Source of the DNA: JAMXLO01 sp963726125
Lineage (GTDB): Bacteria; Pseudomonadota; Alphaproteobacteria; Acetobacterales; Acetobacteraceae
Assembly: GCA_963726125.1 (NCBI GenBank)
Contig: CAVSBG010000019.1
Coordinates: 62,001-126,000 of the forward strand
Reading direction: 5' to 3'
Length of the DNA: 64,000 nt
The position numbers were made by a program, and so were the translations under genes. Shown one piece after another: positions 8,851-17,210 of the stretch (its first letter is position 1; each line of letters begins with the position of its first letter). Under the pieces are notes generated by a model, which ran no database searches, was not told the origin of the DNA, and saw only the letters and a list, made by a program, of their open reading frames with translations.

Positions 8851-9437
8851 GCGAAACGCAGGCGATCGATTGGGAGAGCCGCTACCGGGATGGCACGACC
8901 GGCTGGGAGCGGCATGGCTTGAACCCGGTGTTCCTGGCATGGCGCGAGAGCGGTGTCCTTGCGCCGTGCCGTATCCTTGTGCCGGGCGGCGGCCGCAGTC
9001 CGGAACCTGTGGCACTCGCGCAAGCCGGGTTCGACGTCACCGTGGTGGACGCCGCGCCGAGCGCTGTCGCGATGCAGCGGGCGTGGATGGAACGGCTTGG
9101 GGTCGCCGCGAATATCGAACAGGCTGATCTGTTTGCGTGGGATCCAGGTGAGCCATTCGATGCGGTCTATGACCAGACCTGCCTGTGCTCGCTGCCACCT
9201 GCGCTGTGGCCCAACTATGTGAGGCGGCTGCATCGGTGGCTACGGCCGGATGGTGCGCTGTTTGTGCTGTTCGTGCAGAATGACCGGCCGTCAGGACCAC
9301 CGTTCCACTGCGATATCGCGGGAATGCGCCGGTTGTTCGCCGAGCCTGCATGGCAATGGCCGGATGCTCTGCCAGAGCGTGTTGCGCACCCGTCCGCTGT
9401 GGCGGAACAGCCCGCCGTGCTGCGGCGTCGTGGGTAG
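8847..9437 (+). CDS. TPMT-like SAM-dependent methyltransferase
   Basis: The 196-aa protein resembles thiopurine S-methyltransferase-family enzymes. WESRYRDGTTGWE near the N-terminus and the SAM loop VPGGGRSPEPVALAQAGFDVTVVD are visible, followed by DLFAWDPGEPFDAVYDQTCLCSLPP. It transfers a methyl group from S-adenosylmethionine to a thiol or similar acceptor; the natural substrate is not evident. The start is GTG at 8847, overlapping the ygfZ stop, with GGAGAG about six bases upstream. No transmembrane or signal segments, so cytoplasmic. Confidence 0.85.
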   Translation: MSETQAIDWESRYRDGTTGWERHGLNPVFLAWRESGVLAPCRILVPGGGRSPEPVALAQAGFDVTVVDAAPSAVAMQRAWMERLGVAANIEQADLFAWDPGEPFDAVYDQTCLCSLPPALWPNYVRRLHRWLRPDGALFVLFVQNDRPSGPPFHCDIAGMRRLFAEPAWQWPDALPERVAHPSAVAEQPAVLRRRG

Positions 9438-9481
9438 CAGGGGAACGGCTCCGCACCGAAAGCGCCACGTTCCGCGTGAGA

Positions 9482-9542
9482 CTGGCTGCGCATTCGCGGT
9501 GACCCTCCGCGGGCGCTGCGCTGCGCCTCATTGCGCAGCCAG
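9482..9542. repeat. inverted repeat between methyltransferase and Fe-S gene
   Basis: CTGGCTGCGCA at 9482-9492 is exactly complementary to TGCGCAGCCAG at 9532-9542, with a GC-rich loop. It may be a terminator-like stem or small repeat; no T-run follows. Confidence 0.5.
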
Positions 9543-9590
9543 AGGCGGACCGGGTGGTGCGATCCGCCATCACGACAAGGGAGCAGGACC

Positions 9591-10880
9591 ATGGACTCAC
9601 TGCCTTTTGAACAGGCGCTCGACGTCCGCATTGCCGAGGTGCTCGATCGCTGCACGTCGTGCGGCGCCTGTGTCGAAGTGTGTCCAATGCCGGCAGCGAC
9701 CGGGATCGATGCGAGCGATCCGGGAGGGTTGGCGTCTGGCGTGTTGGCGCTGCTGCGCGGCGACGAACACCCTGCGGGATCGGCCCGCTGGGCCGCGGTG
9801 TGCACCGGTAGCGGACATTGCATTCCGGCCTGCCGGTACGGCGTGAACCCACGGTTCATGCTGGCGATGGCGCGCCTCACGCAGGCCAGACAGAAAGCGC
9901 CCGACGATCGCCGACGCACCGGATTTGAACGTTTCACTGGCATGACGACGGGCGTGCGGGTGTTGTCACGCCTGCAACTACCGCCCGATCTGCTGGCGCG
10001 ATTTCGTCCTGAACGTGACAGCAACGACAAGCCAGACGTTGCGTTCTATACTGGCTGCAACCTGCTCAAGACGCCACACATCGCGCTCCTGTGCTTCGAC
10101 ATCATGGAAGCACTCGGAATCCAGTATCGAGTGATCGGCGGACCTTCGCATTGTTGTGGTGTACTGCAATTCCGTGCCGGTGATCTGGCGACGTCGGGGC
10201 GTATCGCATACCGCACCGTCGAGCGCCTCGCGGCTGCGGGGGGTCGTGTGCTGTCATGGTGCCCGACATGCCAGGTACAGCTTGGCGAAATGGTCATTCC
10301 GGGCAAGACAGACACGAAACTTGAACTGGAGCCGTTCCTGCTTTTCCTGGCGTCGCGACTGGATGATTTGCGTCCGCTGCTACGGAACCCGGTGCGCAAG
10401 CGGGTAGGTCTGCATGAGCATCCTGGAGTGGCGGGGGTCACCGATGCAGCGCGCACTATTCTCGAGGCGATCCCCGGTCTCGAATTCATCGATCTGGAGC
10501 AGCCGCGGATTGGCTGGATGTGCAATACACTGAATGCCGTTCCGGCCTACAAACGGCAATTGCATCTGAACCAGCTGCAGGCTGCTGCGGATGCGGGGGT
10601 TACGACATTGGCGGGTATCTATCATGCGTGTCATCGCGAACTGTGTTCACATGAAAGGGACTGGCCGTTTGAGGTCGTTAACTTTCTTGAACTGGTCGGA
10701 GAGAGCCTGGGCTTCGCACGACCCGATCTATTCAAGCGGCTGAAACTCATGCAGGATGTCGATGCGATCCTTTCGGAGGCGGCAACTCTGATTGAGACAA
10801 ATCACATTGCGCTCGACGAGGCCCGCAGCGTCATCCTCGGGGATCTGCTGGGTGAGCAGGCCCTATCGTTACAGACTTAA
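9591..10880 (+). CDS. (Fe-S)-binding heterodisulfide-reductase-like protein
   Basis: The 429-aa protein carries an N-terminal ferredoxin-type cluster motif (CTSCGACVEVCP), a second Cys group (CTGSGHCIPAC), and CCG-type domains in the C-terminal two-thirds (SHCCGV, WCPTCQ, HACHRELC). This is the arrangement of iron-sulfur subunits related to GlcF and HdrB/D, which pass electrons in lactate, glycolate or heterodisulfide oxidoreductases. One substitution is visible: the second motif is C-x5-C rather than a canonical CxxCxxC. AAGGGAGCAGG precedes the ATG at 9591. No flavoprotein partner is adjacent, so the partner is probably encoded elsewhere. Confidence 0.78.
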   Translation: MDSLPFEQALDVRIAEVLDRCTSCGACVEVCPMPAATGIDASDPGGLASGVLALLRGDEHPAGSARWAAVCTGSGHCIPACRYGVNPRFMLAMARLTQARQKAPDDRRRTGFERFTGMTTGVRVLSRLQLPPDLLARFRPERDSNDKPDVAFYTGCNLLKTPHIALLCFDIMEALGIQYRVIGGPSHCCGVLQFRAGDLATSGRIAYRTVERLAAAGGRVLSWCPTCQVQLGEMVIPGKTDTKLELEPFLLFLASRLDDLRPLLRNPVRKRVGLHEHPGVAGVTDAARTILEAIPGLEFIDLEQPRIGWMCNTLNAVPAYKRQLHLNQLQAAADAGVTTLAGIYHACHRELCSHERDWPFEVVNFLELVGESLGFARPDLFKRLKLMQDVDAILSEAATLIETNHIALDEARSVILGDLLGEQALSLQT

Positions 10881-11080
10881 CCACCGGAAACGTTAATATA
10901 TTTTGGTATGCCATACCTTTGCCGCGCGGCTCGATTGCCATCTATGCATGAACGAGTGGGGTGAAAATCGTTCCGCAAAAAAATTCGTTGATCGATCTAT
11001 CAAGAAAAGCTTGAACAGTTTATTAAGCAAGTGAATGATTGAATGCTCACCGGTGCTGCCGCGGTGCGGTGCAAGTTGTA

Positions 11081-11974
11081 ATGGATGGGAACGTGGACCG
11101 GCTGACGAGCATGACGGTGTTTGCGAAGGTCGCAAGCGCACGGAGCTTCTCCGGTGCAGCGCGCGAGTTGGGCATTTCACAGGCGACTGTGAGCAAGCAT
11201 GTGCAGACACTGGAGGACTGGTTCGGCGCCCGTCTGCTGCATCGCACGACCAGGCGTGTGGCGCTGACGGATGCCGGCGAAGGCTTCTTCCTGCAGTGCT
11301 CCCGCATTCTGGAGGAGATGGAGGCGGCACGGACAGCCGCACGGCCAGAGGCGCCCGTCCGCGGCACCATGCGGATCACCGCTCCAGTGGTGTTCGGCAG
11401 TACGCGGCTGGGCCCGCTGGTGGTGGATTTCCTGGAGCAGCATCCGGAAGTGTCGATGCATGTCGAGCTCTCGGACCGCTCGGTCGACCTCATCGAAGAA
11501 GGCTACGATCTGGGAATCCGCACCGCGCCACCGGCGGGGGGCGGGCTGGTGGGCTGGCCCCTGATGCCGCTGGACTACGTGCTGTGCGCTGCGCCGTGTT
11601 ATATCTCGCGGCACGGCGAGCCTGCCTTGCCCGGCGCACTCAGCGGCCATCACTGCATCACCGGGACTGATCCGGCCACGGGAAACTGGACCTTCAAGGG
11701 GCCGGATGGCGAGACCGAAGTGGCAATCTTCGGACGGCTGCAAGTGAACAATGCAGTGTTGCGGCGTGATGCCGCACGCGCTGGGGCTGGCGTCCTGCTC
11801 TGCGCGGAGTACCTGGTGGAGGATGACCTGTCGAACGGCCGGCTGGTGAAGCTGTTGCCGGATCACGCGCCGATCGGCGGGACGCTGCATGCGGTCGCAC
11901 CGGCATATCGCGCCGGCTCGCCCAGGGTCAGGAGCCTGGTCAACCATCTGACGACGCAATTGGGCGATAAATAA
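11081..11974 (+). CDS. LysR-family transcriptional regulator
   Basis: The 297-aa protein has an N-terminal winged HTH (FSGAARELGISQATVSKHVQTLE, residues about 20-42) and a periplasmic-binding-protein-like effector domain from about residue 90 (RGTMRITAPVVFGSTRLGPLV). The class is that of LTTRs similar to DmlR-like regulators. ATG at 11081 fits the family start (MDGNVDRLTSMTVFAKVA). The preceding 200 bp is AT-richer than its surroundings (AATATATTTTGG around 10896, TTTATTAAGC around 11020) and is the probable promoter. The regulator's usual divergent target gene is absent; the upstream Fe-S gene is co-directional, so the regulon cannot be guessed. Confidence 0.88.
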   Translation: MDGNVDRLTSMTVFAKVASARSFSGAARELGISQATVSKHVQTLEDWFGARLLHRTTRRVALTDAGEGFFLQCSRILEEMEAARTAARPEAPVRGTMRITAPVVFGSTRLGPLVVDFLEQHPEVSMHVELSDRSVDLIEEGYDLGIRTAPPAGGGLVGWPLMPLDYVLCAAPCYISRHGEPALPGALSGHHCITGTDPATGNWTFKGPDGETEVAIFGRLQVNNAVLRRDAARAGAGVLLCAEYLVEDDLSNGRLVKLLPDHAPIGGTLHAVAPAYRAGSPRVRSLVNHLTTQLGDK

Positions 11975-12042
11975 TTCGGAGCGGGGCCTCGCCGTCGCAC
12001 TGATCCTGGCCCAACTCGCTGGCGCCTGCTAGCCATCCTGCC

Positions 12043-12663
12043 GTGCCGAACTTCACACTCGAGAAGCGGGCTGGCGGACGCGTCGCCGGAGTGGACGAAG
12101 CAGGGCGAGGGCCGCTGGCTGGCCCTGTCGTGGCAGCGGCGGTTGTGTTCCCTGCCGGTGTGCCGCGGCGGTTGGCGGCGCTGCTGGATGACTCCAAGAA
12201 GCTTACCGCAGAGCAGCGGTTGATGGCGTTCCAGGCGTTGCGCAGTTGCGGACGGGCTGAGATCGGCGTCGGGGCGGCCTCCGTGTTCGAGATCGAACGG
12301 CTCAACATCCTGCGTGCAGCGTTGCTTGCGATGTGCCGGGCGGTCTCGCGCCTCCCTTCCCCGCCTGACCTGGCGCTGGTGGACGGCAATCAGCCACCAC
12401 CGCTAGGTTGTATCGTACAGTGCGTCGTGGGCGGCGACGGGCGGTCGCTGTCGATCGCGGCTGCCTCCATCGTGGCGAAAGTGTTGCGTGACCGCGCGAT
12501 GGCGCGATTGGGGATGCGGTTCCCGGACTATGGCTGGGAGCGCAATGCCGGCTACGCGACGGAGTTCCATGTTGCGGCGCTACGGCGCCTCGGTCCGACC
12601 CGGCACCACCGCCCAAGCTTTGGTTCGGTGGCTCAGTTGACGCTGGACCTGATGGTGGAGTGA
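12043..12663 (+). CDS. rnhB: ribonuclease HII
   Basis: The 206-aa enzyme removes RNA or single ribonucleotides from DNA:RNA hybrids. The catalytic signature is near the N-terminus (GVDEAGRGPLAGPV, Asp18-Glu19), with LDDSKKLTAEQR, DGNQ, ASIVAKVLRDR and a C-terminal H-R-P-SFG tail. The start is GTG at 12043. In many alphaproteobacteria rnhB is followed immediately by ccrM on the same strand. Here an opposite-strand gene of 1.1 kb intervenes. Confidence 0.92.
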   Translation: MPNFTLEKRAGGRVAGVDEAGRGPLAGPVVAAAVVFPAGVPRRLAALLDDSKKLTAEQRLMAFQALRSCGRAEIGVGAASVFEIERLNILRAALLAMCRAVSRLPSPPDLALVDGNQPPPLGCIVQCVVGGDGRSLSIAAASIVAKVLRDRAMARLGMRFPDYGWERNAGYATEFHVAALRRLGPTRHHRPSFGSVAQLTLDLMVE

Positions 12664-12676
12664 AGGCCCGACCCGG

Positions 12677-13777
12677 TCAGTGGGCCTGCGGCCGCTGTGC
12701 AAGGCGGTCGTTGCGCCAGACCTGCACACCGTCCTGGACCAGCACGAGCCGGGCGCCGACATCGATCATTCGGCAGGCCTGGTCGGCTTCGAGATGCCAG
12801 CCGCGGTCGAACAACAGGTGATGCAGCTCTGCCTCGACGGAGCGCCGATGCGTGGCGACGATGATCCGGCACACCCGTTCGGTCAGAACGTCGATCCCCC
12901 TCCGAATGGCGTCCGCCTCGGCTCCCTGGATATCGCAGTGCAGAACATCCACACGGTCGAGATCGCCCAGCAGCGTCGCGATGGACACGCAGGGCAGCAC
13001 ATCGACAACGCTTGTGGCGGTGGTCAGCGATGCGATTGCGGTCGCAGTGTCGAACTGCGCCTCGGCACCCCATTCCTCACGGGCGGCGGCAAGTTGGGGG
13101 AAATGCGCCACCCCGTCGCACGCCCCGACGACGGCGTGCAGGAGCCGGTGATCGCCTGGCTCAATGTCGTTGTCGCGCAAATGTTCACGCATGAAATCAA
13201 CGTGTTCCTCGGCGCCTTCGACGGCGACCAGGCGGACATCCAATCCGCGGCGACGGCCGAGCACGGCGCCAAGCGCGATCCAGGGACCCCAGCCGGCACC
13301 GAGTTCAACCACGGTCAGGGTGCCGCGAGCGATGTCGATGCTGTGCAGGAAATATTCGAGCTCCGGCACGTCGTGCAGGCCGAGCACCGGAACCTTGTTC
13401 AGCCGCCCGATCTGGCCGGAAAACCGCGCCATTGATTTTGGCATGAAGGCACAGCGTGTTCGCACGCCGAACACGTCGCGGAAGAAGCCCGGTTCGCCGA
13501 CAGCATCTGACCCGTCCGCGAACGGGGCCAGCAGGTGATGCGAGGGATAGCGCCGTGTCAGGGTCAGCTGGAATGGCAGCAGGGCAGTGGCGAACTCCTC
13601 GGAGTGGAGGAAGCGTTCCCAAATCATTTGCCACGTCGCGGGACCCGCGTCGGCATGCTGCGCCACGATTGCGGGGCTTTCCGGCTCGCGGCCGAGCAAC
13701 AGACGGTACACCCACAGGACCGCCTGCGAGCTGGAAGAGGGTTCGGCAGACGTCGTTCGCCACGGTCGTCGGAACAT
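12677..13777 (-). CDS. FkbM-family methyltransferase with N-terminal DUF4214-like region
   Basis: The 366-aa protein has two parts. Residues about 20-65 (WVYRLLLGREPES...FLHSEEFA) resemble the short DUF4214 helical module found in extracellular or glycan-related proteins. From about residue 150 a SAM-binding Rossmann fold (VELGAGWGPWIALGAVLG, LVAVEGAEEHVDFMREHL) continues into an FkbM-type core (DVLHCDIQGAEADAIRRG). FkbM proteins O-methylate sugars or polyketides; the acceptor here is unknown. It is transcribed against rnhB and ccrM and sits exactly between them, so it was probably inserted into a conserved gene pair. The frame is intact. Confidence 0.8.
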   Translation of the reverse strand: MFRRPWRTTSAEPSSSSQAVLWVYRLLLGREPESPAIVAQHADAGPATWQMIWERFLHSEEFATALLPFQLTLTRRYPSHHLLAPFADGSDAVGEPGFFRDVFGVRTRCAFMPKSMARFSGQIGRLNKVPVLGLHDVPELEYFLHSIDIARGTLTVVELGAGWGPWIALGAVLGRRRGLDVRLVAVEGAEEHVDFMREHLRDNDIEPGDHRLLHAVVGACDGVAHFPQLAAAREEWGAEAQFDTATAIASLTTATSVVDVLPCVSIATLLGDLDRVDVLHCDIQGAEADAIRRGIDVLTERVCRIIVATHRRSVEAELHHLLFDRGWHLEADQACRMIDVGARLVLVQDGVQVWRNDRLAQRPQAH

Positions 13778-13920
13778 GCGTCATGCCACCTGTTGACCCT
13801 CGGCTGCAGCAGCGGAGCCCGGCCGGCCAATACGCAACGATTTGGTGAACATCCGATTGACGCGGCTTCGAACAGCCCGCCACGATAGGCGACCATCCTT
13901 CCTTCCCGCCTCGGAGACAC

Positions 13921-15003
13921 GTGGAAGTCATCCGCGAACTGCCGCTCGATCAGGTCATGCTGGGCGACTGCGTGCAACTGATGCGCATGCTGCCACCGGC
14001 CTCGGTGCATTGCGTGTTCGCCGACCCGCCGTACAACCTGCAATTGAGGGGGGAACTGAGGCGGCCGGATGACAGCCTGGTCGACGGCGTGGATGAGGAC
14101 TGGGATCGCTTCGCCGACTTCGCGACCTACGATGCGTTCACCCGCGAGTGGCTGACCGAATGCCGCCGATTGCTGCGCAAGGACGGCACATTGTGGGTCA
14201 TAGGCGCCTACCACAACATCTTCCGGATCGGCGCGATTTTGCAGGATCTGGGGTTCTGGGTGCTGAACGACGTGATCTGGCGCAAGTCGAACCCGATGCC
14301 GAATTTCCGCGGCCGGCGGTTCACCAACGCGCACGAGACCCTGATCTGGGCGGCACGCGGCCGGGATTCGCGTCACCGGTTCAACTACGCAGCCATGAAG
14401 GCGCTGAACGATGACATCCAGATGCGCAGCGACTGGTTCATACCGCTGTGCACCGGCCCGGAGCGGCTGCGCAACCAGCACGGACTGAAGCTGCACCCGA
14501 CCCAGAAGCCCGAGGCGCTGCTACACCGGGTACTGCTGTCGAGCACCGCGCCGGGAGATATCGTGCTGGACCCATTCCTCGGGACGGGCACGACAGCAGT
14601 TGTGGCGCGGCGGCTGCACCGGCACTTCATCGGCATCGAGCGGCATCCGGCGTACGCTGAGGCCGCGATCGGGCGGGTCCGCGCGACGCAACCCGTGTCG
14701 CACGAGGGATTGGCCGGGGCGGTGTCCAAGCGCGACGCGCCCCGGGTGCCGTTCGGCAACCTGGTCGAGCGGGGGGTGATCGCGCCGGGGACGAAGCTGT
14801 TCGACCGGATGCGGCGGGTCAGTGCTGTGGTGACCGCGGACGGCACGATCGCGGCTGGCACGGTGCGAGGCTCGATCCACAAGGTCGGCGCGGCGGTGCA
14901 GAATGCGCCGGCCTGCAACGGCTGGACGTTCTGGCACTTCGAGCGCGACGGACGGCTGGTGGCGCTCGATGTGTTGCGTGAGAGCATGGCAGAACAGGGT
15001 TAG
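13921..15003 (+). CDS. ccrM: CcrM-type adenine DNA methyltransferase (GANTC)
   Basis: The 360-aa solitary N6-adenine methyltransferase has DPPY at residues 35-38 before the SAM-binding FLGTGTT near residue 220, the order of beta-class CcrM enzymes. The C-terminal ~90 residues form the extra domain (RAMA type) with GTVRGSIHKVGAAVQNAPACNGW, characteristic of alphaproteobacterial CcrM. In Caulobacter and relatives it methylates GANTC in a cell-cycle-dependent way. No cognate endonuclease is nearby. The start is GTG at 13921, after an AT-mixed leader of about 140 bp from the divergent FkbM gene, so it must now use its own promoter rather than that of rnhB. Confidence 0.93.
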   Translation: MEVIRELPLDQVMLGDCVQLMRMLPPASVHCVFADPPYNLQLRGELRRPDDSLVDGVDEDWDRFADFATYDAFTREWLTECRRLLRKDGTLWVIGAYHNIFRIGAILQDLGFWVLNDVIWRKSNPMPNFRGRRFTNAHETLIWAARGRDSRHRFNYAAMKALNDDIQMRSDWFIPLCTGPERLRNQHGLKLHPTQKPEALLHRVLLSSTAPGDIVLDPFLGTGTTAVVARRLHRHFIGIERHPAYAEAAIGRVRATQPVSHEGLAGAVSKRDAPRVPFGNLVERGVIAPGTKLFDRMRRVSAVVTADGTIAAGTVRGSIHKVGAAVQNAPACNGWTFWHFERDGRLVALDVLRESMAEQG

Positions 15004-15032
15004 GCGCACCGTTGCGGCAAACGGAGGCAATG

Positions 15033-15917
15033 ATGGGCGAGACTGAAATCGCAGCCTTGCGGACACTGCTGACGTTGCGGCCACGTCCCGCCAGCGTGGC
15101 AGAACGCCGCGAGCGGTTGGATGCGCTGGGCCACGCCTACGCGACCGCAGCGGACATTTCCCTCGAGGCGGTGAGCGCGGATGGCGTGCCGGCGGAATGG
15201 ACCACGGCACCTGGATCCGACCCCTCGCACGTCTTGCTTTACCTTCATGGCGGAGGTTTCTCCGTGGGATCCATCGTCAGCCACCGGGCGATGGTAGCGG
15301 AGACCGGACGCGCGGCGCAGGCGCGGACGCTGGCGATTGACTACCGGCGCACCCCGGAACACAAGTTTCCGGCAGCGCTCGACGATGCGATGAAGGCCTA
15401 TCGGTGGCTGCTCGCACAGGATGTGCAGCCTGGGCGGGTGGCGGTTGGTGGGGACAGCGCCGGTGGTGGACTGACGCTCGCTCTGATGGTTGCGTTGCGA
15501 GAACGCGGGCTGCCGCTGCCGGCATGCGGCTGGTGCATCTCGCCCTGGGTGGACATGGAGGCGCGCGGCGACACCTACGCCACCAAGGCGGCGATCGATC
15601 CGATGATCAGCCGGGACTACATTTTGGAGCTGGCCAGCTGGTATCTTGGCGGCACGGCGCCTCAGACGCCGCTTGCCGCCCCGATCCACGCCGAACTCCA
15701 TGGCCTGCCGCCATTGCTGGTGCAGGTCGGCAGCGCCGAAACATTGCTCGACAATTCGATCCAGATCGCCGGCCGGGCGGGTGCGGCGGGCGTCCGGGTC
15801 ACGCTGGAGATCTGGCCCGACATGATCCATGCATGGCCGCTGTTCCATCAGCAACTCACGGACGGACGGCGCGCGATTGCCGCTGCGGGCGCGTTCATCC
15901 GAACCGCGATGGGGTGA
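15033..15917 (+). CDS. alpha/beta hydrolase of the HSL (hormone-sensitive lipase) family
   Basis: The 294-aa esterase-like protein has the oxyanion-hole motif HGGGF (around residue 72), the nucleophile elbow GDSAGGG (around 143), the acidic residue in the GSAETLLDN region and the catalytic His in WPDMIHAWPLF. It would hydrolyse carboxylic esters in the cytoplasm. GGAGG at 15023-15027 is five bases upstream of the second of two adjacent ATG codons, so 15033 is chosen. It is followed by a GC-rich palindrome and then two amidohydrolases and a Rieske protein on the same strand, which suggests a degradation pathway. Confidence 0.88.
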   Translation: MGETEIAALRTLLTLRPRPASVAERRERLDALGHAYATAADISLEAVSADGVPAEWTTAPGSDPSHVLLYLHGGGFSVGSIVSHRAMVAETGRAAQARTLAIDYRRTPEHKFPAALDDAMKAYRWLLAQDVQPGRVAVGGDSAGGGLTLALMVALRERGLPLPACGWCISPWVDMEARGDTYATKAAIDPMISRDYILELASWYLGGTAPQTPLAAPIHAELHGLPPLLVQVGSAETLLDNSIQIAGRAGAAGVRVTLEIWPDMIHAWPLFHQQLTDGRRAIAAAGAFIRTAMG

Positions 15918-15945
15918 TGAGGGCGGCGATGACCCGCGCAATGCT

Positions 15946-16031
15946 CCCCCTCCCCTTGCGGGAGGGGGTTGGGGGAGGGGTGCCGCTTGTACCCCCTCCC
16001 CCAACCCCCTCCCGCAAGGGGAGGGGGAGAC
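15946..16031. repeat. GC-rich palindromic repeat, nearly perfect
   Basis: Arms of about 38 bp (CTCCCCCTCCCCTTGCGGGA... and its complement) flank a six-base spacer around 15986. It separates the esterase from the amidohydrolase gene and could terminate or attenuate transcription between them. Confidence 0.85.
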
Positions 16032-16123
16032 ATTGGTCCCCATCTGCGCCCGAAACTCGACAGTGCGCGGATGATCGCCTACAAGATCAGCTACTCGTCG
16101 ACGTCCCTGGACGAAAGCATTAC

Positions 16124-17191
16124 GTGGTGAATCCCTCCTCGACGCGGCCGATCGATTGCGACATCCATCCGGCGATTCCCAGTACACGGTTGCTGCTGCC
16201 GTATCTCGACGATTACTGGCGCGAGCACATCATCCGGCGGGGCATCGAGGCGGACAATCTGGAGCTCAGTGCGTATCCCTCGGCAGTGCCGCTCAATAGC
16301 CGGCCGGATTGGCGGCCAGCGCGTGGCATGGCGGGCGCCGACCTCGGGGCGATGCAGTCGCAGGCGTTGGATACGTTCCAGACGCGGTTCGCCATCTGTA
16401 ATGTGCTGAATGGCGCATCGATACTGCACAGCGAGGACCTGTCGCTGGCCCTGTGCCGTGCGATCAACCGGTGGATCGTGGCGGAATGGCTGGATCGCGA
16501 TCCCCGGCTGCGTGCATCGATCGTGGTGCCGGTGCACAGCGCGGAGTTGGCAGCCGAGGAAATCGATCGTTGCGCCGAGGACAGGCGCTTCGTTCAGGTG
16601 CTGATGCTGTCGCAGACCGAACTGCCGCTGGGCCGGCGGCAAAACTGGCCGATCTATCGCGCGGCGGAGCGCCACGACCTGCCCATCGGCATTCACGCTG
16701 GCAGCAGCTTTCGGCATCCGCCGAGCGCGCTCGGTTGGGGATCATACTTCCTCGAGGACTACGTTTCGCAGGCACCGGGGTTTGCCGCCACGCTGAACAG
16801 CCTGGTCACCGAGGGCGTGTTCGTGAAGTTCCCACGCCTGAAGGTCGTGCTGATCGAGTCGGGCGTGACCTGGCTGCCGGCCTATCTGTGGCGCATCAAC
16901 AAGACCTGGCGCGGCGTGCGCGCGGAAACGCCCTGGCTTGACCGGCTGCCGTCCGAGATCATCCGCGAGCATGTGCGGTTGACCATCCAGCCGTTCGATG
17001 AACCGGACGAGGCGAAGCAGATCGAGACGATCATCGAGGAGATCGGCTCGGACGACATGCTGCTGTTCTCGACTGACTATCCGCATTGGCAATTCGAAGG
17101 CACCGACGCGATGCCCGATGGCTTGCCGGACGCGCTGGTGAAGAAGATCCTGATCGACAACCCGTTGGAGACGTATCCACGTCTGTCGTGA
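16124..17191 (+). CDS. amidohydrolase-2 (ACMSD-like) family protein, first of a pair
   Basis: The ~355-aa TIM-barrel metal-dependent hydrolase or decarboxylase family member has an N-terminal D-x-H motif (IDCDIHPAIPST), a mid-chain His in PIGIHAGSSF, and the C-terminal STDYPHW segment near residue 312 with the conserved Asp. The start is uncertain: two in-frame GTG codons at 16124 and 16127 are the only plausible ones before the homology. The upstream ribosome site is weak (GAAAG), and the frame continues open through the palindrome. It is paralogous to the next gene and probably acts on a ring-cleavage or amide substrate; which one is unknown. Confidence 0.82.
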   Translation: MVNPSSTRPIDCDIHPAIPSTRLLLPYLDDYWREHIIRRGIEADNLELSAYPSAVPLNSRPDWRPARGMAGADLGAMQSQALDTFQTRFAICNVLNGASILHSEDLSLALCRAINRWIVAEWLDRDPRLRASIVVPVHSAELAAEEIDRCAEDRRFVQVLMLSQTELPLGRRQNWPIYRAAERHDLPIGIHAGSSFRHPPSALGWGSYFLEDYVSQAPGFAATLNSLVTEGVFVKFPRLKVVLIESGVTWLPAYLWRINKTWRGVRAETPWLDRLPSEIIREHVRLTIQPFDEPDEAKQIETIIEEIGSDDMLLFSTDYPHWQFEGTDAMPDGLPDALVKKILIDNPLETYPRLS

Positions 17192-17210
17192 CCTCTGTGG
17201 AGGAAGTGCC

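Noticed and set aside
9482..9542. Additional copy of the MITE family
   Set aside because: Ends CTGGCTGCGCA do not match CAGGrCAATCG and no target duplication is present.
15404..16123. N-terminal extension of the first amidohydrolase
   Set aside because: It would include antiparallel coding of the esterase and the whole GC palindrome; homology begins after 16124.
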